From NCBI GenBank assembly GCA_009775535.1, contig VSPW01000013.1:1-21000 (forward strand): a stretch of 21,000 nucleotides of DNA, in the 5' to 3' direction. Positions 15,574-21,000 of the stretch are shown piece after piece (the first letter of the stretch is position 1; every line of letters begins with the position of its first letter). Origin of the DNA: Muribaculaceae bacterium. GTDB taxonomy: Bacteria > Bacteroidota > Bacteroidia > Bacteroidales > Muribaculaceae. Both the position numbers and the translations under genes were made by a program. A model generated the notes under the pieces. That model was not told where the DNA came from and did not search any database. It saw only the letters and a program-made list of their open reading frames with translations.

Positions 15574-16752
15574 ATGATAAAACCTGTAAAAAGAATAATT
15601 GGGGCTGCCATATTGTTTGGCCTTTTGATGTCCTGTGAGATGGCACATGCAGAGACAGCCGATTCGTCACATATAAACCGTTCGCTGCTATTTAATTTTG
15701 GCGATAACGGATCAAAGTTTTACCGTATACCTGCGATAGTCACACTTTCAGACGGCACGCTTGTTGCAGTCGCCGACAAACGTATTGATAACAATTCCGA
15801 CCTTCCTGGAAGGATTGATGTCGTATGCCGCACTTCTTCCGACCGTGGGGCCACATGGTCTCCTGTGATTACAGTTGCAGAGCATGACAGCAATGGCGGT
15901 TATGGAGACCCCGCATTGGTTGTGGAGCGTAACAGTGGTGATATATTATGCATAGCTACACATGGAGAGGGCCTTTGGACAGCAACCCCAGGAAAATCTG
16001 CAAGGATTGTAGTGATGCGCAGTTCCGACAAAGGAAATACATGGAGCGCACCACTTGACATAACAGATGATATATTGACCAGTATTCCTGAAAACGATGC
16101 ACCAATAAAGGGTGTTACCGGCTTTGCCACATCAGGCCGGGCTCTGCAGACATCAGATGGACGTCTTATGTTTGTCCTTGTGGTTCGAGACAATCCTACA
16201 GCTGGGCAATGGTGTCCCCTTAAAGTATACGCATGCTACAGTGATGACGGCGGATATAAATGGTCTTCATCCGGTATATGCGCCGAGGCAGATGGCGATG
16301 AATCCAAAGTTGTGGAATTGAGTGACGGCAGAATATTGATGAGCATACGCAATAGGAAAAAAGGCGGACGCCTGTTCTCTTATTCATCTGACAGAGGCCA
16401 TACATGGAGTCCCGCCGAAGAGCATCTACAACTTATAGAGCCAGCTTGCAACGGGGACTTGCTGTCATGGAAAAGAAACGGCAAGCATATATTGTTGCAC
16501 AGCATATGTTCACATCCCATGGACCGTAGGAATGTGACTATTTTTGCAAGTTTCGATGACGGACGTACATGGCCGGTAAGTAAAACCATATGCGAAGCAC
16601 CCTCAGCCTACTCCGCCCTTACCATACTTGATGACGGGTCTGTCGGATGTTTCCTTGAAGAAGAAGCCCAAAGTGATAACGGTGTAGGATTTCAGCTGTG
16701 GTTCAACAGTTACAATATTGATCAACTGCTTGACAGTCCAAATGGAAAATAA
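15574..16752 (+). CDS. exported exo-alpha-sialidase (GH33)
   Basis: The 392-residue enzyme releases terminal sialic acid from host glycans. It has the YRIP motif with R51, and five Asp-box repeats (SSDRGATW at 88, SSDKGNTW at 150, SDDGGYKW at 223, SSDRGHTW at 271, SFDDGRTW at 326). The acid/base D76 lies in NNSDL, E243 in DESKVVEL, arginine R259 in MSIRN, R318/R319 in DRRN, and nucleophile Y346 in AYSALT, so the catalytic set looks complete. I start at ATG 15574 (MIKPVKR, a signal sequence); an in-frame TTG at 15484 would add 30 residues lying before the signal and across the promoter box. LLMSC at 17-21 could be a lipobox, or cleavage may follow AHA at 26. The next gene overlaps by 11 bases. 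Confidence 0.93.
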   Translation: MIKPVKRIIGAAILFGLLMSCEMAHAETADSSHINRSLLFNFGDNGSKFYRIPAIVTLSDGTLVAVADKRIDNNSDLPGRIDVVCRTSSDRGATWSPVITVAEHDSNGGYGDPALVVERNSGDILCIATHGEGLWTATPGKSARIVVMRSSDKGNTWSAPLDITDDILTSIPENDAPIKGVTGFATSGRALQTSDGRLMFVLVVRDNPTAGQWCPLKVYACYSDDGGYKWSSSGICAEADGDESKVVELSDGRILMSIRNRKKGGRLFSYSSDRGHTWSPAEEHLQLIEPACNGDLLSWKRNGKHILLHSICSHPMDRRNVTIFASFDDGRTWPVSKTICEAPSAYSALTILDDGSVGCFLEEEAQSDNGVGFQLWFNSYNIDQLLDSPNGK

Positions 16753-17968
16753 ACCTAATGTGCGTCCGGAAGTGTCAAACCCTTTCGGACGCCCTGTTTA
16801 TGTAATGGCAAAGCCTGCAGGCCCTACATGCAATTTGGCATGTAGCTACTGCTATTACCTTGAAAAAAAAGGATTGTATCCTGACGATAATAAGCTGATG
16901 ATGTCAGATACAATACTGGAAACATATATAAAAAAATATATAGAGGCACAGACTTCCCCAAATATCCAGTTTGTGTGGCATGGAGGAGAGGCGACAATAC
17001 GTCCAATCGAATTTTACCGTAAGGCGATTGCCTTACAAGCAAAGTACGGGCAAGGAATGGCTATCGAAAATTGCCTTCAGACGAACGGAACACTCCTTAC
17101 AGATGAATGGTGCAAATTCCTACATGACAATAACTGGCTTGTAGGTTTATCAATTGACGGGCCGGAAGAATTTCACGACGAATATCGTAGAGACTCTTTA
17201 GGGAAACCCACATTTTTAAAGACGATGCGTGCTGTCAGGCTTTTGGACAAATATAAAGTAGACTGGAACGCAATGGCTGTAATTAACGACTACAATGCTG
17301 ATTATCCGGAAGAATTCTACAATTTCTTTAAAAATATCGGATGCAGATATATACAATTCACCCCTATTGTGGAACGTATTTCAGACGGACGGCTTATGCC
17401 TGTCAACAAAAAGGGCGGAAATGTGTCAGAAATGACGGTGTCACCTGAGCAATGGGGAGATTTTTTGTGCCGTGTGTTTGATATGTGGGTGAAAGAAGAT
17501 GTCGGTAAGGTTTTTATACAAATTTTTGACGCTACCTTGGCAAATTGGATAGGTGTTATGCCAGGGGTATGTTCAATGGCCAAGACCTGTGGACACGCAG
17601 CTGTAATGGAATGGAACGGAGATGTATACTCTTGTGACCATTTCGTATTTCCGGAATACAGATTGGGTAACATTTTATCAGACAACCTAATCTCCATGAT
17701 GGGGAGTGACAGGCAGCTAAAGTTCGGTGAAGATAAACGCGATAAACTGCCACGCCAATGTACTGAATGCCAATTTTTGTTTGCATGCAACGGCGAATGC
17801 CCCAAAAATAGGTTCGCTGTCTCAGCTGATGGAGAACAAGGGCTTAACTACCTGTGCCAGGGATACCGGCGGTTCTTTCATCACGCCAAACCGTACATGG
17901 ACTTCATGGCAGACGAGTTACGGAACAAGCGTCCCCCGTCAAGGGTCATGACCCACTTCCGGAAATGA
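16742..17968 (+). CDS. anaerobic sulfatase-maturating enzyme (radical SAM, SPASM)
   Basis: The 408-residue enzyme converts the active-site Cys or Ser of sulfatases to formylglycine without oxygen, using S-adenosylmethionine and iron-sulfur clusters. The radical SAM motif is C30-x3-C34-x2-C37 in GPTCNLACSYCYYLEK, which fits the anSME signature. C-terminal SPASM cysteines appear in GVCSMAKTCGH, VYSCDHF (the following D is the likely catalytic Asp) and CTEC...CNGEC...YLCQGY, for the two auxiliary clusters. The Bacteroides counterpart is called chuR. I use the ATG at 16742 (MENKPN), which overlaps the sialidase stop by 11 bases; a TTG at 16718 is less likely. No sulfatase gene is in the window, so its clients lie elsewhere. 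The 3' end overlaps the convergent folK by 23 bases. Confidence 0.93.
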   Translation: MENKPNVRPEVSNPFGRPVYVMAKPAGPTCNLACSYCYYLEKKGLYPDDNKLMMSDTILETYIKKYIEAQTSPNIQFVWHGGEATIRPIEFYRKAIALQAKYGQGMAIENCLQTNGTLLTDEWCKFLHDNNWLVGLSIDGPEEFHDEYRRDSLGKPTFLKTMRAVRLLDKYKVDWNAMAVINDYNADYPEEFYNFFKNIGCRYIQFTPIVERISDGRLMPVNKKGGNVSEMTVSPEQWGDFLCRVFDMWVKEDVGKVFIQIFDATLANWIGVMPGVCSMAKTCGHAAVMEWNGDVYSCDHFVFPEYRLGNILSDNLISMMGSDRQLKFGEDKRDKLPRQCTECQFLFACNGECPKNRFAVSADGEQGLNYLCQGYRRFFHHAKPYMDFMADELRNKRPPSRVMTHFRK

Positions 17969-17974
17969 TTTCCG
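17943..17974. terminator. two adjacent palindromes at the anSME/folK convergent end
   Basis: GGGTCATGACCC (17943-17954) is a perfect 12-base palindrome, and CGGAAA-TGA-TTTCCG (17960-17974) is a perfect 6-bp stem with a 3-base loop that holds the anSME stop codon. Both lie within or beside the 23-base overlap of the two genes. They could end transcription in both directions, though no U-tract follows. Confidence 0.4.
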
Positions 17975-18344
17975 TATATCCTGACTGAAAATATTCCTGT
18001 GCATAGTCACGCGGTCTCAATATTTCTCCGTCAGCTATCACAATGTCTATGTCAAGCGGCACACGGTTATGGAGTCTGGATGTCATGTCCCTTCCGTACT
18101 CCAGCTCAATGCTCTTGCACAAGCCATGCAATCCGGCAATATCCATATCTGTTTCAAATTCAAACACGGCGTTCAGATAATATCGGGCGTCTGCTCCGAC
18201 CGGGAAATCAGCATCAGCGCTAGGATAAATACAGGAACATATATATCCTGATTCTCCGGAAAGCCTGCGGCACACATCATCTACAGCCGCAGTGAATTCT
18301 TTTTCACCGGTACAGTTCGTTCCAAGGCAGGCCACTATCTTCAT
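17946..18344 (-). CDS. folK: short HPPK (6-hydroxymethyl-dihydropterin pyrophosphokinase) homolog
   Basis: The 132-residue protein is related to FolK, which transfers pyrophosphate from ATP to 6-hydroxymethyl-7,8-dihydropterin in folate synthesis. Family features seen are CLGTN (6-10), YYLNAV (55-60), IELEYGR (79-85) and PLDIDI (96-101) with the magnesium aspartates D98 and D100. It is shorter than the ~159-residue E. coli enzyme: the C-terminal PH....R.FVL.PL block, which includes a conserved His and Arg in the usual enzyme, is missing, and the protein ends in EIISGSGS. It may be a lean but active Bacteroidales form or a divergent paralog. The ATG overlaps the tex stop as ATGA. Its end overlaps the anSME gene. 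Confidence 0.8.
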   Translation of the reverse strand: MKIVACLGTNCTGEKEFTAAVDDVCRRLSGESGYICSCIYPSADADFPVGADARYYLNAVFEFETDMDIAGLHGLCKSIELEYGRDMTSRLHNRVPLDIDIVIADGEILRPRDYAQEYFQSGYTEIISGSGS

Positions 18345-20482
18345 TGTGGTACTCCTTTCATGGACAATGATATGCGCCGCCTATCCATATCGACATCTAT
18401 AACCTTCACTGTTACGTGCTGATTTAATTTTACAGCATCAAGCGGTGATGCAATAAACCGGTCACAAAGTTGTGATATATGTATCAGTCCCGATTCCTTT
18501 ATGCCTATATCAACAAACGCTCCAAATGCCGTAATATTATTAACTATTCCGGGTAGCATCATACCTATAGACAGATCCCCTATTTCCTTTACTCTGCTAT
18601 CAAACTCAAATACAGCAGCAGATGTCCTTGGGTCACGTCCTGGTTTCTCAAGTTCAGTGATTATATCCTTGAGCGTAGGCAATCCACGGCCGTCTTTTAC
18701 ATACTGTTCAATATCTATTTTGCTAAGCAGTGATTTATTCCCACATAATTCTGCAACGCTAATACCCAAATCCCGTGCCATTTCCTGAACCACTGAATAG
18801 TTTTCAGGATGTACGGCGGTATTGTCCAAAGGATTTGACGATTCCGGAATACGAAGGAATCCGGCACACTGTTCATATGTCTTAGCCCCAAGACGTGGTA
18901 CACGCTTCAGGCTTTCGCGGGAATCAAAATTACCGTTTTCTGACCTATACCCAACTATCTTCGCAGCCATTGCCGGGCCAAGTCCAGAGACATATGACAA
19001 CAATTGCGGAGATGCAGTATTCAGGTTCACCCCCACCATATTAACACATGACATCACCGTAAAATCAAGAGATGCTTTCAATTCTCCTTGGTCAACATCG
19101 TGTTGGTATTGCCCGACCCCTATCGACTGGGGGACAATCTTCACTAATTCAGCAAGAGGGTCTATCAGTCTCCGGCCAATCGACACAGCCCCGCGTACTG
19201 TGACATCTTTGTCTGGAAATTCACTCCTGGCCAGTGGCGATGCCGAATATATTGATGCTCCGCTTTCATTGACAATGAAAACATCCACGTTGCGGCGAAA
19301 ACGCAATGACTGCAAGAACTGTTCCGTCTCACGGCTTGCCGTACCGTTACCTAACGCAATTGCATCAATTTTATACACTTCTATAAAATTATGTATTTTT
19401 GAAGCAGATCCTTTGATATCCTGACGAGGCGGGACTGGGTATATGACATCATTATGCAGCAGATTGCCTTGTTCATCTAGGCACACTACCTTACAGCCAG
19501 TCCTGAACCCCGGGTCGATAGCCATTACCCGTTTCCCGGCTAGAGGAGCGCCCAATAGCAGTTGACTTAGGTTATCGGAAAACATGGATATTGCAGCCTT
19601 ATCAGCCATTTCCTTTACTTCAGCTGAAATCTCCGTCTCAATGGCCGGTTTCAAAAGCCTCCTGTATCCATCCCTTATTGCTGCCCGTACAATATCGGCA
19701 CATCCTTCTGTGGCATATGGGCGGATGGTCCTTGCGCATATTTCATCGATAGCCTTCTCATTATCTACTGAGACTGAAACCTTAAGCAGTCCTTCACGCT
19801 CTCCACGTCTCAATGCCAGATAATTATGACTGGGTATATCGGATAACTTCCTAGAGAATTTGGCATAATTGCTATAGTTTCCAGCCTCTTCCTCTTTTCC
19901 TTTCACTATCGAAGACTCTATCACTGCATATTTACGGAAGCGCCGACGCAGGCTACCACGAACACCGGCATTGTCACTCACCCATTCCGCAATTATATCC
20001 GAAGCTCCAGCTATTGCATCTGCAACAGACGGGACGTCCTTGCTTATGTATTTCCTGGCAATCATCTCAGGGTTGTCAACGCGCATCGCCATTATTGATG
20101 CAGCCAATGATTCCAGCCCTTTTTCCCGCGCAACCGCAGCCTTGGTACGCCTTTTGGGCTTGTATGGGGCAAATATGTCTTCAAGGTCCGAAGCTTCCAT
20201 TGTAGAAGCGATACGTTGCTTCAATTCATCGGTAAGCCCGCCAGTTGCACCAATTACCTCAAGGACATATTCTTTCCGTTTGTACAAGGCCTTGAATTCT
20301 TCCGCCTTACGGGATATGTTCTCTATCGCCACCTCGTCAAGGGATCCGGTGGCTTCCTTACGGTATCGCGCTATGAATGGTATGGTTGCCCCGTCTTCCA
20401 GAAGGGCCAATGTTGCCTTTACTGCACCACTTGTAATCGAAAGAGCAGACGATACTGCTGATATAATATTTTCATCCATCAT
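18341..20482 (-). CDS. tex: Tex-family S1 RNA-binding protein
   Basis: The 713-residue cytoplasmic protein belongs to the Tex/YhgF family, nucleic-acid-binding factors linked with transcription and RNA handling. It has the N-terminal Tex helical region (from SGAVKATLALLEDGATIPFI; core FIARYRKEATGSLDE), a YqgF/RNase-H-like domain beginning at AIDPGFRTGCKVVCLDE (about 324-440), helix-hairpin-helix segments (LNTASPQLLSYVSGLGP; RVPRLGAKTYEQCAGFLRI) and a C-terminal S1 domain (about 640-710, IVNNITAFGAFVDIG...SLSMKG). Length is close to that of other Tex proteins. Two Met codons stand in tandem at 20482; the first overlaps the metallophosphoesterase stop as ATGA. It is probably translated from that transcript, and folK follows it in the same way. 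Confidence 0.95.
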   Translation of the reverse strand: MMDENIISAVSSALSITSGAVKATLALLEDGATIPFIARYRKEATGSLDEVAIENISRKAEEFKALYKRKEYVLEVIGATGGLTDELKQRIASTMEASDLEDIFAPYKPKRRTKAAVAREKGLESLAASIMAMRVDNPEMIARKYISKDVPSVADAIAGASDIIAEWVSDNAGVRGSLRRRFRKYAVIESSIVKGKEEEAGNYSNYAKFSRKLSDIPSHNYLALRRGEREGLLKVSVSVDNEKAIDEICARTIRPYATEGCADIVRAAIRDGYRRLLKPAIETEISAEVKEMADKAAISMFSDNLSQLLLGAPLAGKRVMAIDPGFRTGCKVVCLDEQGNLLHNDVIYPVPPRQDIKGSASKIHNFIEVYKIDAIALGNGTASRETEQFLQSLRFRRNVDVFIVNESGASIYSASPLARSEFPDKDVTVRGAVSIGRRLIDPLAELVKIVPQSIGVGQYQHDVDQGELKASLDFTVMSCVNMVGVNLNTASPQLLSYVSGLGPAMAAKIVGYRSENGNFDSRESLKRVPRLGAKTYEQCAGFLRIPESSNPLDNTAVHPENYSVVQEMARDLGISVAELCGNKSLLSKIDIEQYVKDGRGLPTLKDIITELEKPGRDPRTSAAVFEFDSRVKEIGDLSIGMMLPGIVNNITAFGAFVDIGIKESGLIHISQLCDRFIASPLDAVKLNQHVTVKVIDVDMDRRRISLSMKGVPQ

Positions 20483-21000
20483 TTTATAGCCTTTTTCAAT
20501 GTTATGACAGTAATTTCAGGTGTCGCCCCTATACGCATTGGAGCACCAATCGTCCCTGTCCCGATATTCACATATAGATTATGTGAACAAGAATCTGTAT
20601 ATAAACCACCCCATGTAGGATATTTCCATTTTGCAGGAGACCATCCTACAAGCTCTATCTGCATGGCATGCGTATGTCCCGACAACGTAAGGCATATATT
20701 GTGTTTATCATTACCTGCTATATCTTTGACCCAATGCATAGGATTATGGCTTAAAAGTATCTTAACATTGTCATCTGCAATGTTTCCAGTATATGAGACA
20801 TCCAGATTTCCATACGTAGAAAACGGAGGCTCTCCGATATTCTCCACACCTATCACTGCTATTGAATCCACACCGTGCCTGATCCAGCTTGTCTGATTCC
20901 GCAACAATTTCCATCCCATTTTTTCTTGCAGACCATACATCAGTTCCATGTTCTGTTCCTTTGCTTCGTCACTTTCCCATTGGAAATAATCACCGTAATC
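20479..21000 (-). CDS. metallophosphoesterase (5' part beyond the window)
   Basis: The reading frame stays open to base 21000, so the gene runs out of the window; 173 C-terminal residues are visible. The first visible residues are DYGDY, the end of the family's GNHDYGDY block, which supplies one metal-ligand His just outside. Further on come LLSHNPMHW (metal-binding His) and LSGHTHAMQ (the GHTH motif). The tail GTGTIGAPMRIGATPEITVITL is typical of membrane-linked YkuE/LpxG-type calcineurin-like phosphatases. These act on phosphoester lipids or lipid-sugar nucleotides, but the substrate here cannot be told. The internal ATG at 20949 is not the true start. Its stop overlaps the tex ATG. Confidence 0.88.
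   Translation of the reverse strand, partial: DYGDYFQWESDEAKEQNMELMYGLQEKMGWKLLRNQTSWIRHGVDSIAVIGVENIGEPPFSTYGNLDVSYTGNIADDNVKILLSHNPMHWVKDIAGNDKHNICLTLSGHTHAMQIELVGWSPAKWKYPTWGGLYTDSCSHNLYVNIGTGTIGAPMRIGATPEITVITLKKAIK

Noticed and set aside
11418..17968. A single sialic acid utilisation (nan) operon formed by the YhcH-like gene and the sialidase
   Set aside because: The genes are separated by a DUF3108 gene and a TonB unit with their own promoter-like boxes, and no lyase, kinase, epimerase or sialic acid transporter is present.

Overview
The window looks like a chromosomal segment of a gut-type Bacteroidales bacterium (Bacteroidaceae or Muribaculaceae-like; the sequence alone does not fix the genus). 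The reasons are: promoter -7 boxes of the Bacteroidetes form TAnnTTTG and a general lack of Shine-Dalgarno sites; a fused FeoA-FeoB iron transporter; a CarboxypepD_reg-type TonB receptor; PepSY-like and DUF3108 periplasmic proteins; and a secreted sialidase next to an anaerobic sulfatase maturase. There is no rRNA, tRNA, CRISPR array, IS element or prophage that I can see. Coding density is high. The largest gaps are 10493-10728 and 3496-3685, so no gene-free stretch reaches 300 bases.

Layout. (1) 19-3495, minus strand: rfbD (dTDP-rhamnose synthesis), then nrdJ (B12-dependent ribonucleotide reductase), with a good rfbD promoter in the gap between them. (2) 3686-7526, plus strand: ligA, an ECF sigma factor 4 bases behind it, a four-helix membrane protein that may be its partner, and a nitroreductase-like protein. 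They are packed tightly enough to be one transcript. (3) 7513-10492, minus strand: fused feoAB followed by a secreted PepSY-like protein. (4) 10729-16752+, plus strand: tdk and a YhcH/NanQ-like protein; a DUF3108 protein; a small histidine-rich exported protein; a TonB receptor; a GH33 sialidase; and an anaerobic sulfatase-maturating radical SAM enzyme. (5) 17946-21000, minus strand: a cut-off metallophosphoesterase, tex and a short folK, joined by two ATGA stop/start overlaps.

How they fit together. Regions 1, 2 and 5 are mostly housekeeping (nucleotides, DNA ligation, folate, transcription accessory, cell surface sugar). Region 3 and the middle of region 4 concern metal handling: ferrous iron through FeoAB, and an unknown, probably metal-related, substrate through the His-rich protein plus TonB receptor. 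The end of region 4 suggests feeding on sialylated and sulfated host glycans such as mucin: the sialidase and the sulfatase activator overlap by 11 bases.

The most unusual part is 12706-13162. The small His-rich gene has a long nested perfect hairpin over its promoter and start codon, a second nested inverted repeat over its stop codon, and a tandem 10-base repeat before the TonB receptor gene. This looks like a regulated unit and is the best candidate here for something undescribed.
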